64,000 nt of DNA from JADGRA01 sp052143535 (GTDB lineage Bacteria; Myxococcota; Myxococcia; Myxococcales; Myxococcaceae), in NCBI GenBank assembly GCA_052143535.1, contig JBKQSS010000061.1, forward strand, positions 124,001-188,000, read 5' to 3'. The position numbers and the translations under genes are program-made. A model generated the notes under the pieces. It was not told the DNA's origin. It was given only the letters and a program-made list of their open reading frames with translations, and did no database searches. Positions 1 through 8,393 of this stretch are shown here, one piece after another (position 1 is the first letter of the stretch; every line of letters begins with the position of its first letter).

Positions 1-29
1 AGCTGGCGCGGCAGCTTGCCGAGGGCTGA
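1..29 (+). CDS. C-terminal end of an upstream gene (partial)
   Basis: The frame beginning at base 3 reads LARQLAEG and then TGA at 27-29, six bases before the rnc start. The tight spacing suggests the 3' end of a co-directional gene upstream of rnc. Only eight residues are visible, so neither its identity nor its reality as a gene can be established here. Confidence 0.35.
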
Positions 30-35
30 CCGAAT

Positions 36-749
36 ATGGAACCTCCTGCCCACGACCGGGTCCTCGTTCTCCAGGAGCGGCTGGGGGTGCCGCAACTCGA
101 CCCGAACCTCGGGCTCGCTGCGCTGACCCACAAGAGCTACTGCAACGAGCACCGTGGCGAGCCAGCGGTCGACAACGAAAGGCTGGAGTTCCTGGGCGAC
201 GCGGTGGTGGACCTCCTTGTGAGTCACCGTTTGATGGAGCGATTTCCTGCCGCGGACGAGGGCGAGCTTTCGAAACTTCGGGCGCTCATCGTCAACGAGG
301 ACGCGCTAGCCAGGATTGCCCGCGAGCTCCGAGTCGGAGAATTGTTACGCATGGGCCGCGGCGAGGAACTCACCGGTGGCCGCGACAAGAGCTCCGTCTT
401 GGCGGACACGCTCGAGGCAGTCGTCGCCGCTGTCTACCTGACGCAAGGCGTCGCCGGAGCGATGGCGTTGGTAGACCGTCATTTTGCAGAGGCGCTGGAC
501 GGCGTGGCGGAGGGCCGAAGTGGAGACGACTACAAGACTCGCCTTCAAGAGTTGATGCAGAGCCAAGGCCGAGTACCGCCCAGGTACCGCGTGGTGGCTG
601 AGGAGGGTCCAGACCACGCCAAGAAATTCGAGGTGGAAGTCAGTGTCGGTGGCGAGGTCTTTGGTCGCGCGACTGGCCGCAACAAGAAGGAAGCCGAGCA
701 GGCAGCCGCCCGCAAGACTCTCGAGATGAATCGCGAAAAGCCCGGGTAA
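36..749 (+). CDS. rnc: Ribonuclease III
   Basis: Double-strand-specific endoribonuclease that processes rRNA precursors and structured mRNAs in the cytoplasm. The 237 residues are normal for the family. The N-terminal catalytic domain carries the signature ERLEFLGDA and the second acidic helix around DTLEAVVAA, which supply the Mg2+-binding Glu/Asp residues. A C-terminal double-stranded-RNA-binding domain begins near DYKTRLQELMQ and ends with the basic GRNKKEAEQAA helix. It is followed on the same strand by two cyclophilins and era; rnc-era proximity is common in bacteria. The ATG start lies six bases after the stop of the preceding reading frame. Confidence 0.97.
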   Translation: MEPPAHDRVLVLQERLGVPQLDPNLGLAALTHKSYCNEHRGEPAVDNERLEFLGDAVVDLLVSHRLMERFPAADEGELSKLRALIVNEDALARIARELRVGELLRMGRGEELTGGRDKSSVLADTLEAVVAAVYLTQGVAGAMALVDRHFAEALDGVAEGRSGDDYKTRLQELMQSQGRVPPRYRVVAEEGPDHAKKFEVEVSVGGEVFGRATGRNKKEAEQAAARKTLEMNREKPG

Positions 750-820
750 AATGTCTACTGGGGTCTCCTGAAGGCGAAAGCCCGAGCTTTCTGAGCTTGG
801 CTGAGGCAAAAGGCGGTTTC

Positions 821-1462
821 ATGAACAAACTCCTTCTTTTCACCTTGACCTCTGCGGTGGCAGTCCCAGCGCTCGCGACCGACGCGCCCGTCAAGACTCC
901 GTGGATGCAGAAGGCCCTGGCCGGTCAGGACCTATGGGTCACGATGAAGACCACCGAGGGCAACATCGTCATCCACCTCTTCTCGAAGGATGCTCCCAAG
1001 ACGGTTGCTAACTTCGTTGGGCTTGCCAGTGGCGAGAAGCCATGGACAGACCCCCGGACCGGGAAACCCGGAACCGCTCACGCCTACGACGACACAATTT
1101 TTCACCGGGTCATCGCCGGATTCATGATTCAGGGTGGCGACCCGACCGGCACCGGCCGGGGCGAGCCCGGCTATACGTTCGCCGACGAGACCTCCAACGG
1201 AAAGACGTTCAACAAAGTGGGTCTGCTGGCCATGGCGAACCGCGGTCCAGGCACGAACGGCATGCAGTGGTTCATTACGGTCTCGACCCCCGACTACCTC
1301 AACGGTAAGCACACGATTTTCGGCGAGGTGATTAGTGGGTACGACGTTGTGGAGAAAATCTCCAAGGTCCCGACGGGGGCCGATGGTCGGGACAGGCCCA
1401 ATACTTCGGTGGTCCTGAAGTCCCTGCAGATTTCAGACAAAGCGCCAAAAGCTGGGAAGTAA
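821..1462 (+). CDS. Exported cyclophilin-type peptidyl-prolyl isomerase
   Basis: Catalyses cis/trans isomerisation of Xaa-Pro bonds. I chose ATG 821 over the in-frame TTG 797 because it starts a clean signal peptide (MNKLLLFTLTSAVAVPALA) and has a purine-rich AAAGGCGG just upstream. The mature protein should be periplasmic. Cyclophilin landmarks are visible: FHRVIAGFMIQGGDPTGTG with the catalytic Arg, MANRGPGTNGMQWFIT, and HTIFGEV. It lies 26 bp ahead of a second cyclophilin lacking a signal peptide, so the pair looks like a duplication serving two compartments. Confidence 0.93.
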   Translation: MNKLLLFTLTSAVAVPALATDAPVKTPWMQKALAGQDLWVTMKTTEGNIVIHLFSKDAPKTVANFVGLASGEKPWTDPRTGKPGTAHAYDDTIFHRVIAGFMIQGGDPTGTGRGEPGYTFADETSNGKTFNKVGLLAMANRGPGTNGMQWFITVSTPDYLNGKHTIFGEVISGYDVVEKISKVPTGADGRDRPNTSVVLKSLQISDKAPKAGK

Positions 1463-1488
1463 CTCCTTTCGCCGACAGGAATAAGACC

Positions 1489-2040
1489 ATGGGAATGACA
1501 GATGCGGTGCGGGCGGGGAAGGACCTCTACGCGCATTTCGACACCAGCGAAGGCAAGGTCGTTGTGAAGCTGTTTCCCAAGGACGCTCCGAAGACGGTGG
1601 AGAATTTCGTAGGTCTTGCCACGGGCGAGAAGACATGGACGCACCCGGGAACTCACGAGAAGAAGGACAGCTCGCCGCTCTACGACGGCACCATTTTCCA
1701 CCGATGCATTAAGGATTTCATGGTGCAAGGGGGAGACCCGCTTGGGCGGGGCACGGGAGGCCCCGGCTTCCAGTTCGAGGACGAATTTCAAAGTCCTCGT
1801 CGCTTCGATCGGGCAGGACTGCTCGCGATGGCCAATGCCGGTCCCAACACCAACGGGAGTCAGTTTTTCATCACCGTGGTGCCAACCCCATGGCTCGACA
1901 AAAAGCACACCATCTTCGGTGAAGTCGTCACTGGGATGGACGTCGTGAAACGGGTAGCCAACGACATTGCAAAGGGTCCCGGGGACCGCCCGCGCACAGA
2001 CGTCAAGCTCCGCTCGGTAACCATCTCCGAAACGCCCTAG
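1489..2040 (+). CDS. Cytosolic cyclophilin-type peptidyl-prolyl isomerase
   Basis: Second peptidyl-prolyl isomerase, 183 residues, similar throughout to the preceding gene but with no signal peptide, so predicted cytoplasmic. Diagnostic segments are FHRCIKDFMVQGGDPLGRG, MANAGPNTNGSQFFIT and HTIFGEVV, which carry the active-site Arg, Gln and Phe positions expected for an active cyclophilin. GACAGGA about ten bases before ATG 1489 is an adequate ribosome-binding site; the in-frame ATG at 1495 is an alternative. It is probably co-transcribed with its exported paralogue and leads into era after 65 bp. Confidence 0.93.
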   Translation: MGMTDAVRAGKDLYAHFDTSEGKVVVKLFPKDAPKTVENFVGLATGEKTWTHPGTHEKKDSSPLYDGTIFHRCIKDFMVQGGDPLGRGTGGPGFQFEDEFQSPRRFDRAGLLAMANAGPNTNGSQFFITVVPTPWLDKKHTIFGEVVTGMDVVKRVANDIAKGPGDRPRTDVKLRSVTISETP

Positions 2041-2105
2041 AGTCGGCGTCGCGCAGTTGCCTCTCTCCGGGCAGCGGGGGCTGCTCCAGACCACCTTGGC
2101 CGTCC

Positions 2106-3047
2106 ATGCCCACCTTCCATTCCGGCGTTGTCGCGCTCGTGGGTCGTCCCAACGTCGGTAAGAGCACACTCCTCAACCGTATGGTGGGGGAGAAGGTGTC
2201 CATCGTTTCCCCGAAACCTCAGACGACCCGAACCCGCATCCTTGGAGTCGTGAACCGCCCGGAGGGCCAACTCGTCCTGGTTGACACTCCGGGGCTACAC
2301 CCAGCCAAGGGCAGCCTTGGACAGGCAATGCAGGCGGCCACGCTTGGAGCCCTTGAGGACGTCGACCTGATCCTCCTGCTCGTCGAGCCGTCGCTAGGGA
2401 AGGACGGCCACACGCCCGAGCTCACCGGAGGGGATCGTGTCGTCCTCGAGCGCCTATCACGAGTTCGGAAGCCGAGGGTTCTCGCGCTTAACAAGGTGGA
2501 CGCTGTCGCCAAGCCACCGCTTCTCCCCCTGGCGGAGCTCTACCGCGGGGCACTTGGCTTCGACGACACCTTCTTCATCTCCGCCCGGACGGGAGAGGGT
2601 GTGGAGGAGTTGCTCCAGTCCCTCCTCCGACGACTGCCAGAATCCGACGCTCTGTTTCCGGCCGACACCTTTACTGACCAGTCCGAGCGAGCTTTAGCAG
2701 CGGAGCTCATCCGCGAGCAGGTCCTGTTTCACTGTCGAGAGGAAGTGCCGCACGCGAGCGCCGTTCTGGTAGAGGTTTTCGACGAAAGCGATCGCGCACC
2801 GCGCCCCGGCGCTCAGGGAGCGTTGCAGGGGTTGATTCGCATCGCGGCGACCATCTACGTCGAGCGCGAGAGCCAAAAGGCAATCGTCATCGGCAAACAA
2901 GGGGCGATGCTGAAGGCCATCGGTACTGATGCGCGGGGGGCCTTGGAACGAATGCTCGGAACGCATGTCTACCTATCGCTCCGAGTCAAAGTAGAGCCTC
3001 GATGGCGCGACAATGAACGCGGGCTCCGCCGAGTGGGCCTGCGGTGA
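2106..3047 (+). CDS. era: GTPase Era
   Basis: Essential ribosome-associated GTPase that binds the 3' end of 16S rRNA and assists 30S maturation. The N-terminal G domain shows GRPNVGKST (G1), the PQTTR switch segment, DTPG (G3) and NKVD (G4). The C-terminal KH domain contains GKQGAMLKAIG and ends near VKVEPRWRDNE. Length of 313 residues is normal. Its stop overlaps the GTG start of der in GTGA, so the two ribosome-assembly GTPases are likely translationally coupled. Confidence 0.97.
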   Translation: MPTFHSGVVALVGRPNVGKSTLLNRMVGEKVSIVSPKPQTTRTRILGVVNRPEGQLVLVDTPGLHPAKGSLGQAMQAATLGALEDVDLILLLVEPSLGKDGHTPELTGGDRVVLERLSRVRKPRVLALNKVDAVAKPPLLPLAELYRGALGFDDTFFISARTGEGVEELLQSLLRRLPESDALFPADTFTDQSERALAAELIREQVLFHCREEVPHASAVLVEVFDESDRAPRPGAQGALQGLIRIAATIYVERESQKAIVIGKQGAMLKAIGTDARGALERMLGTHVYLSLRVKVEPRWRDNERGLRRVGLR

Positions 3048-4408
3048 AGCCACTCGTCGCTCTGGTTGGGCGTCCCAATGTCGGAAAGAGCACGCTCTTC
3101 AACCGGTTGGTGGGCCGGCGACTGGCGCTCGTCGAGGACCGCCCGGGTGTCACCAGGGACCGTCACTACGCCGACACGTCCTGGGCGGGGCGCGAGCTGA
3201 GCGTCGTGGATACCGGCGGCTTTGTACCCGCGGGTTCGGACGACGTCCTTGAAGGCGTCCGGGCGCAAGCTGAGATCGCAGTGGAGACCTGCGACGTCGT
3301 GTTGCTCCTCGTCGACGGTCGCACCGGGCCGATGGCAGCTGACGCTGAACTCGGGGCACTGCTGCGCAGGAGTGGCAAGCCGGTCCTCGTCGTCGTCAAC
3401 AAGCTTGACCACCCGCCCGTCGCAGAGACCGCCGCAGCCGAGTTCTATCAGCTCGGCTTTCCCGAGGTGTTCCCTGTATCCGCCGAGCACGCTCTTGGAA
3501 TCGACGCATTGCTTGACTCAGTTGTGAGACACCTCCCGCCGCCAGAAGAAAGTACCGCGGTTGAAGGGGAGGAACTCGACGATGCGATTCGGGTGGCCAT
3601 CATCGGGAGGCCCAACGCGGGGAAGAGCACCCTCGTCAACGCGCTCCTCGGCCAGGAGCGTCAGGTCGCTGGACCGGTGCCCGGAACGACGCGCGACCCG
3701 ATTGACTCGGAGCTACTTCACGCTGGCAGGCGCCTCGTCCTAACCGACACCGCCGGCATCCGTAAGAAGCGCGCCTCAGCCGAGCGCGTCGAACGGGTGA
3801 GTATTCTCGGGGCTCTGCGCAGTGTTGACCGTAGCGACATCGCGGTGCTGGTGCTCGATGCGACCGAGCCCGGCGTCGAACAGGATGCACGTCTGGCTGG
3901 CATGGTCGAGGAGAAGGGGAGAGGGCTGGTTGTTCTCGTCAACAAGTGGGACCTGGTCAAAAAGGATGAGCGCAAACAGGAGGAATTTCGCGAAGCGCTG
4001 AAATGGCAGCTCCGCTTCGTCGCATACGCGCCGATCCTGTTCGGGTCTGCGCTCCAGGCTCGCCAGGTCGAGAAAGTTCTCGACGTCGCCGTGCATCTCT
4101 TCGATCAGTTCCGCTTTCGCGCTCCCACGCCGATGCTCAACCGTCTGCTACAAAAGGTGGTGGACGCTCACCCCGCGCCTTCCGACCGAGGCCGCCCGTT
4201 ACGGTTTTATTACATCACTCAGGTCGCCAGCTCGCCGCCTACCTTCGCTCTTACGTGCAACCGGCCGCGTTCGGTGACGCAGTCGTACCGGCGCTACCTC
4301 ACCAACCAGCTGCGAGAGGCGCTGGAACTCCGCGTACCTTTGCATCTGGTCTTTCGCGCACGGCCCGGACACAACGGTCCAACGCCGCGCAAAGGGCCGC
4401 GCGGCTAG
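3044..4408 (+). CDS. der: Ribosome-assembly GTPase Der (EngA)
   Basis: Double-GTPase required for 50S subunit biogenesis. Two tandem G domains are plain: the first has GRPNVGKST, DTGG and NKLD, the second has GRPNAGKST, DTAG and NKWD. A C-terminal KH-like domain ends with the typical PRKGPRG-like basic tail. The 454 residues match the family. It starts with GTG, overlapping the era stop by 4 bp. A YfgM-like and a BamB-like gene follow downstream, an association also found in E. coli, where der sits with bamB and yfgM. Confidence 0.97.
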   Translation: MKPLVALVGRPNVGKSTLFNRLVGRRLALVEDRPGVTRDRHYADTSWAGRELSVVDTGGFVPAGSDDVLEGVRAQAEIAVETCDVVLLLVDGRTGPMAADAELGALLRRSGKPVLVVVNKLDHPPVAETAAAEFYQLGFPEVFPVSAEHALGIDALLDSVVRHLPPPEESTAVEGEELDDAIRVAIIGRPNAGKSTLVNALLGQERQVAGPVPGTTRDPIDSELLHAGRRLVLTDTAGIRKKRASAERVERVSILGALRSVDRSDIAVLVLDATEPGVEQDARLAGMVEEKGRGLVVLVNKWDLVKKDERKQEEFREALKWQLRFVAYAPILFGSALQARQVEKVLDVAVHLFDQFRFRAPTPMLNRLLQKVVDAHPAPSDRGRPLRFYYITQVASSPPTFALTCNRPRSVTQSYRRYLTNQLREALELRVPLHLVFRARPGHNGPTPRKGPRG

Positions 4409-4409
4409 C

Positions 4410-4442
4410 GTGCACCACCACCCCTGTCGAGAGGCGGTGCAC
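4410..4442 (+). terminator. Inverted repeat just after der
   Basis: GTGCACC at 4410-4416 pairs perfectly with GGTGCAC at 4436-4442, starting two bases after the der stop codon, with a 19-base loop. There is no T-run behind it, so this is at best an mRNA 3'-end stabilising hairpin or a weak terminator. Its location between der and a separate promoter fits a transcription-unit boundary. Confidence 0.3.
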
Positions 4443-4527
4443 CGGCGGGAGACGAGCCAAGCGCCACTCTGAGTCGCGCGTCTCAAGAGGGCTTGGTTCA
4501 TAAGTCGAGTATTGGCCCTCCCATCCG

Positions 4528-4557
4528 TTGACACCCTCCAGGAGCGGTCACTACAGT
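4528..4557 (+). promoter_or_regulatory. Sigma-70-type promoter for the yfgM-bamB-mutT-yprB operon
   Basis: A perfect -35 hexamer TTGACA (4528-4533) is followed after 18 bp by TACAGT (4552-4557), which matches the -10 consensus at four of six positions. Transcription should start near 4564, about 25 bases before the preferred TTG start codon at 4588, with the Shine-Dalgarno-like CAGGAGA at 4573-4579 in between. This arrangement argues that the longer reading frame opening at 4528 is not the true start, because its first codon is the -35 box. Confidence 0.65.
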
Positions 4558-4587
4558 CCCGCGCCCCTTTGGTCAGGAGAACGCCGG

Positions 4588-5361
4588 TTGTCCACCCATC
4601 GACTTACCCAGAAGGAGCTGCGTGCCCCCGACGCTTTTCAGCGCGTCGGTGCGGTAGCCCGTCGCTGGCTCGAGCGGCGTCGCCTCCTCGTCTTGGTTGC
4701 GGCCATCCTCGTTGTGGCCGGGGCGCTCGTAGCTGGGGTCGTCTCCTCGCTCGCCAACCGACGGGACCAGCAGGCGGCCCGAGAGCTCGGACACGCACTT
4801 AAGACGCTTGACCGTCCGGTGGGGGAGCCCATCCCGGGCGATGACGAAAAGCCCTACGCCAACCAAACCGAAAAGGACCAAGCGCTCGTGGCTGCGCTGA
4901 CGCCGTTCCTCAACGAGTTTGCGGGGACGCCACCTGCGGCGACCGGTGCGCTGCCACAAGGTGACGCGGAGCTTCGGCTGGGCCAGTCGGACGGGGCGCT
5001 CCCTCATTTTTCCGACTTCCTGGCCCGCACGCCCCCGGGCCAGATTCTTCGGGTCTCTGCTCTCGAGGGTGAGGGATATGCCTTTGAAGCCAAGGGACAG
5101 CTGGATCGCGCGCTCCAGGCTTTCGATAGCATGAGTCGAGACGATACCGGCGGCTTCTTGGCTGGAATGGGCCTTTATCACCGTGCGCGAGTCCTCCTGC
5201 TTCAGGGCAAGAAGGTCGAAGCAGCGCAGGTGTTCCAGGAAGTGGTGACCACCAAGTCCGGCACTGCGGCCGCCACGTTGGCGCAAGACAGGCTCGCGCT
5301 GCTCGCCACCCAGGGGATCCGTCCACAAGCCGTAGTGCCTGCCAGGCCAGACGCGGGATGA
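4588..5361 (+). CDS. YfgM-like membrane-anchored TPR protein
   Basis: A 257-residue protein with a short basic cytoplasmic N-terminus, one membrane segment (LLVLVAAILVVAGALVAGVV) and a periplasmic helical region with TPR-like repeats (around GEGYAFEAKGQLDRALQAF and YHRARVLLLQGKKVEAAQVF). In E. coli, YfgM is a single-pass ancillary factor at the SecYEG translocon that interacts with periplasmic chaperones, and is encoded with bamB and der, the same neighbours as here. The TTG 4588 start is preferred because of the upstream CAGGAGA and the promoter further upstream; an in-frame TTG at 4528 would overlap the -35 box. Its stop overlaps the next start in ATGA. Sequence similarity to YfgM itself is only inferred. 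Confidence 0.75.
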   Translation: MSTHRLTQKELRAPDAFQRVGAVARRWLERRRLLVLVAAILVVAGALVAGVVSSLANRRDQQAARELGHALKTLDRPVGEPIPGDDEKPYANQTEKDQALVAALTPFLNEFAGTPPAATGALPQGDAELRLGQSDGALPHFSDFLARTPPGQILRVSALEGEGYAFEAKGQLDRALQAFDSMSRDDTGGFLAGMGLYHRARVLLLQGKKVEAAQVFQEVVTTKSGTAAATLAQDRLALLATQGIRPQAVVPARPDAG

Positions 5362-6506
5362 GGCCCTCGGGAGCGTTCCTACTAGTCGTCGCGGTGGCGG
5401 CCACAAGTTGCGCCAGCGCACGCCGTGGCTACGCCATCGACCCCTACCAGCACATCGATACCGACGTCCTCGCCATTTACACCATCACCTGGTGGCAGAA
5501 GCTGGTCGACGCGCCCACGCTCGAATACGGACCGAGAGAACCTGCGCGGCCGGGGGCAGACACCATCAACCTTCGGGTCGTCACCGGAACGCGAGATGGC
5601 ATCCTCCGGAGCGTCGACAACAAAGGGCGCGTTGTCTGGCGGTTCGTCGCCGGCCAACCCTTTAGTGCTGGACCCGAAGTTGTGGATGGCTTCGTCTTCG
5701 CACCGGGAGGAGACGGCTTCCTCTACTGCTTCCGCGCGGACACCGGCGAGCTCTTCTGGAAATACGATGCGGGCGAGGACTTGGTGACGGTTCCGGTCGT
5801 CGTCGACGGACGAGTCCTGGTCGCGTCGCAGAACGACACGTTGTTCGCTATCGAAGCAGCCACTGGGAAATGGCTCTGGCAGTACCGGCGGGACACGCCT
5901 GCTGGCTTCACGATCCGTGGGGCGGGCCGTCCGGTGGTTCGGGGCGGCGTCGTCTACGTCGGGTTTTCCGACGGCCATTTTTCCGCGCTCCGCCTCGAGA
6001 CCGGCGCAATGGTATGGGACCGAGCTCTTGCCTCGGTCGGCCAGTTCCGCGACGTCGACTCGCCCGCGGTCTTCGATGCCAAAGGCAACATCATCGTCGC
6101 CGATTACAAGGAAGGGTTGTTCGGCATCGACCCGGGCAGTGGCGAGACGCTCTGGCAAACGGTCATCACCGGAATGGTGGGGCTGGTGGCGCGGGGCAAC
6201 GTCGTCTACGCGAGCGGAGACGCCCGCGTCATCGGCATGGAGTCCACCACAGGTAAAGTCCTGTGGACGACGAAGCTCGGTGAGCGCGCCGGCCTTCAGC
6301 CGGCGTTGGCCGCCGGATGGTTGCTCGTGCCGACGGGACAGGCGTTGCTGTTCATCGATCCATCCTCGGGCAAAGTTCGGCTCATTTTCGATCCGGGCAA
6401 GGGTATAACCGCGACCCCGGAAGTCCACGGACTCGAGGTCTACTTGCTGTCCAACCTGGGCTTCGTCTACTCGCTGGAAATGAACCTCGCTCGGGGCTCG
6501 GGATGA
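5358..6506 (+). CDS. bamB: BamB-like PQQ-repeat outer-membrane assembly lipoprotein
   Basis: A 382-residue beta-propeller protein. The N-terminus MRPSGAFLLVVAVAATSCAS looks like a lipoprotein signal with Cys at 18, although ATSC is an imperfect lipobox. The body is made of PQQ-type blades (for example the G-x-V-x-W pattern in GRVVWRF, TGELFWKY, TGKWLWQY, GETLWQT and TGKVLWTT). In proteobacteria BamB is part of the BAM complex that inserts beta-barrels. The position downstream of der and a YfgM-like gene supports BamB over a generic PQQ dehydrogenase-like protein. It overlaps its neighbours by 4 bp on both sides. Confidence 0.82.
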   Translation: MRPSGAFLLVVAVAATSCASARRGYAIDPYQHIDTDVLAIYTITWWQKLVDAPTLEYGPREPARPGADTINLRVVTGTRDGILRSVDNKGRVVWRFVAGQPFSAGPEVVDGFVFAPGGDGFLYCFRADTGELFWKYDAGEDLVTVPVVVDGRVLVASQNDTLFAIEAATGKWLWQYRRDTPAGFTIRGAGRPVVRGGVVYVGFSDGHFSALRLETGAMVWDRALASVGQFRDVDSPAVFDAKGNIIVADYKEGLFGIDPGSGETLWQTVITGMVGLVARGNVVYASGDARVIGMESTTGKVLWTTKLGERAGLQPALAAGWLLVPTGQALLFIDPSSGKVRLIFDPGKGITATPEVHGLEVYLLSNLGFVYSLEMNLARGSG

Positions 6507-6937
6507 CCCCGCCCGCCCGCCAAGTGCGGGTGGTTGCGGCGCTCATCACCAGTGACCTCGGGCAACGTGTCTTGGTGCAGCAGCGCCCGGCTGGCAAGCG
6601 CCGGGCGTTCCTGTGGGAGTTTCCCGGAGGCAAAGTTGAGTCGGGGGAATCCGATGAGTGCGCCCTGCGGCGCGAGGCGCGAGAAGAACTAGGAGTCGAC
6701 CTGGAGGTCGGACAGGAACGGTTTCACGCCCAGCACATCTACCCCGACCTCGATGTCGACCTGCACGTGTACGAAGCTCGGATTATTGCCGGGGTGCCCG
6801 AGCCAAAGGCTGGCCAGGTCCTCATGACCGCCACGCGCGCAGAGCTGCAGACGTTGTCATTCTGCGAAGCAGATTTGCCGTTCGTACAAGCACTTCAGCG
6901 AGATGCGTCGGAGGGGCCAGGCAGACTGCAGGGGTGA
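6503..6937 (+). CDS. MutT-like Nudix hydrolase
   Basis: A 144-residue Nudix hydrolase. The full Nudix box is present: GKVESGE, seven residues, then REAREELGV, which supplies the Mg2+-binding glutamates. The N-terminus (VRVVAALITS ... VLVQQRPAGKRRAFLWEFPGG) resembles MutT/8-oxo-dGTPases, so nucleotide-pool cleansing is the likeliest role, but Nudix substrates cannot be read from the motif alone. The ATG start overlaps the bamB-like stop and its own stop overlaps the GTG of the next gene, so it is embedded in the operon. A longer in-frame reading upstream lies within bamB and is rejected. Confidence 0.88.
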   Translation: MTPPARQVRVVAALITSDLGQRVLVQQRPAGKRRAFLWEFPGGKVESGESDECALRREAREELGVDLEVGQERFHAQHIYPDLDVDLHVYEARIIAGVPEPKAGQVLMTATRAELQTLSFCEADLPFVQALQRDASEGPGRLQG

Positions 6938-7785
6938 TTGAGCGCTCCTTTCAGCTCGTGCCCGGGATTGGCCCGTGGCGTGAGCGTGACCTCTGGTCGC
7001 GTGGCCTGCTCAACTGGGACGCCTTTCGGGAGGCCCCGCATCTCAGCGAGCTACCGTCGCACCAGGCCGAGTCGCTTGGGGCTAGGATTGCCGAGGCTGA
7101 AGCGGCGCTTTTCTACCGAGACCTCCCGCGCCTGGCCGCGATGTTGCCGCCTCGTGAGCATTGGCGTCTCTATCCGGTCTTTCTGGACGAGGCGGCATTC
7201 CTCGACATCGAGACCGACGGCGCTACGAACGGGCACCCAACAGTGGTTAGTCTCTTCGACGGAAGTGGGTTGCACGTGTTTGTCCAAGGGCGGAACCTCG
7301 AGGCCCTTCCCGAAGTATTGTCCCATTCACGACTGTGGGTGACATTCAACGGTCGCTGTTTTGACGTCCCGGTCCTAAGGCGGCATTTCCCAGAGTTGAG
7401 GGAGCCAGCGGTACACTTGGATCTGCGCTTCCTTTGCCGTCGTGTCGGTCTTCTTGGGGGACTTAAGGCCGTGGAGCAGGAGGTGGGCATCGCGCGCCCG
7501 CCACACCTGAGGGGTGTTGGCGGCTGGCACGCTGTGCTGCTCTGGCGCAGCTGGCTTGCCAACGATGAACTGGCAGCACTGCGATTCCTCGTCGAATACA
7601 ACCTCTACGACGCCTTTCAGCTCCGCGCGCTGGCAGACGCCGCTTACAATTTGGCGGTCGAGCAATTGGCTTTTGACGGCGAACGAATTCGAGTGTGGGA
7701 GCGCGGCGACCTCCTCTACGACGTGAGCCGCCTTCTTCTTGGATTGGGTCCAGCGGGTCGGGCACCGCTCACGGCGGAGGGCTAA
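6934..7785 (+). CDS. YprB-like ribonuclease-H-fold exonuclease domain protein
   Basis: A 283-residue protein with a DEDD-type ribonuclease-H-like fold. Acidic motifs appear in order: FLDIET (motif I), NGRCFDVPVL (motif II), HLDLRFL, and the late YNLYDAFQL (motif III). This spacing matches the YprB family, sometimes linked to nucleic-acid repair or exonuclease activity, but the substrate is unknown. The GTG 6934 start overlaps the MutT stop in GTGA; an in-frame start 92 codons earlier would run through mutT and is disfavoured. It is the last gene of the four-gene unit. Confidence 0.75.
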   Translation: MIERSFQLVPGIGPWRERDLWSRGLLNWDAFREAPHLSELPSHQAESLGARIAEAEAALFYRDLPRLAAMLPPREHWRLYPVFLDEAAFLDIETDGATNGHPTVVSLFDGSGLHVFVQGRNLEALPEVLSHSRLWVTFNGRCFDVPVLRRHFPELREPAVHLDLRFLCRRVGLLGGLKAVEQEVGIARPPHLRGVGGWHAVLLWRSWLANDELAALRFLVEYNLYDAFQLRALADAAYNLAVEQLAFDGERIRVWERGDLLYDVSRLLLGLGPAGRAPLTAEG

Positions 7786-7806
7786 GCGACGAGGTGCCGT
7801 CACGAA

Positions 7807-8358
7807 TCAGGTGCCGCGGCGGTGCCGGCTCGTCTGGTTCCTCTTGGCTGGAACGTCCTTCTCGCGGTCACCCTCAGTTCGAAACTCGAAGCGCTGCTCA
7901 TTCAATTCGGCGCCACTCCCATCATCGAACGTCGTTCCACTCTGGGCATCGAGCAACAGCGTGTAGCGATGCCCCGCACGAAGGGGGGCAACGAGGCTGA
8001 CGTGGTAGCGGAGCCCGCTGGGTGTCAGCTCCGGGGTGTCGTCCGAGGGAAGGGCGCGGTCGATTTCATCGAAAATCCGGAGGCGGTAGTTGTGGAGCGG
8101 CAAACTCGCAGTGACGTCCAGGGCCCGAGTCACAGGCACCACGGCCGGCGTCGCTGGGTCGAGCAGGGCACGGACGAGCCCTCCGTCCGACTCCCCTATT
8201 TCAATGTGAAGCTGAAGCGCTGCAGTCTGCCCCGCGTCGTATGGAGCTTGTGTCAGAGTAGCGCCGCCGTCCGTCGGGCCTGACCGAGGGTGGCATCCCG
8301 TGGCAATAAGGAGGGGCAAGAAAAGTGCGAACCGGGAGGAGAAAACGTCCTTCTTCAT
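7807..8358 (-). CDS. Hypothetical lipoprotein with Ig-like C-terminal domain
   Basis: A 183-residue predicted lipoprotein. The signal ends in LLIATGC, with lipidation at Cys22. A low-complexity linker follows, then a beta-rich region. The segment AGHRYTLLLDAQSGTTFDDGSG resembles the last strands of bacterial Ig-like (Big_5-type) domains, and the C-terminus is basic. No enzymatic motif is visible. It lies tail-to-tail with the YprB-like gene and diverges from the NAPE-PLD-like gene with a 35-bp gap, so their promoters must overlap. Confidence 0.65.
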   Translation of the reverse strand: MKKDVFSSRFALFLPLLIATGCHPRSGPTDGGATLTQAPYDAGQTAALQLHIEIGESDGGLVRALLDPATPAVVPVTRALDVTASLPLHNYRLRIFDEIDRALPSDDTPELTPSGLRYHVSLVAPLRAGHRYTLLLDAQSGTTFDDGSGAELNEQRFEFRTEGDREKDVPAKRNQTSRHRRGT

Positions 8359-8393
8359 GGAAGCCCAGAGGCTAGGGGGTTAGGCAAGCACAG

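Noticed and set aside
782..800. Hairpin CCGAGCT/AGCTTGG between rnc and the exported cyclophilin
   Set aside because: No T-run and it contains one G-U pair; too weak to call as a terminator.
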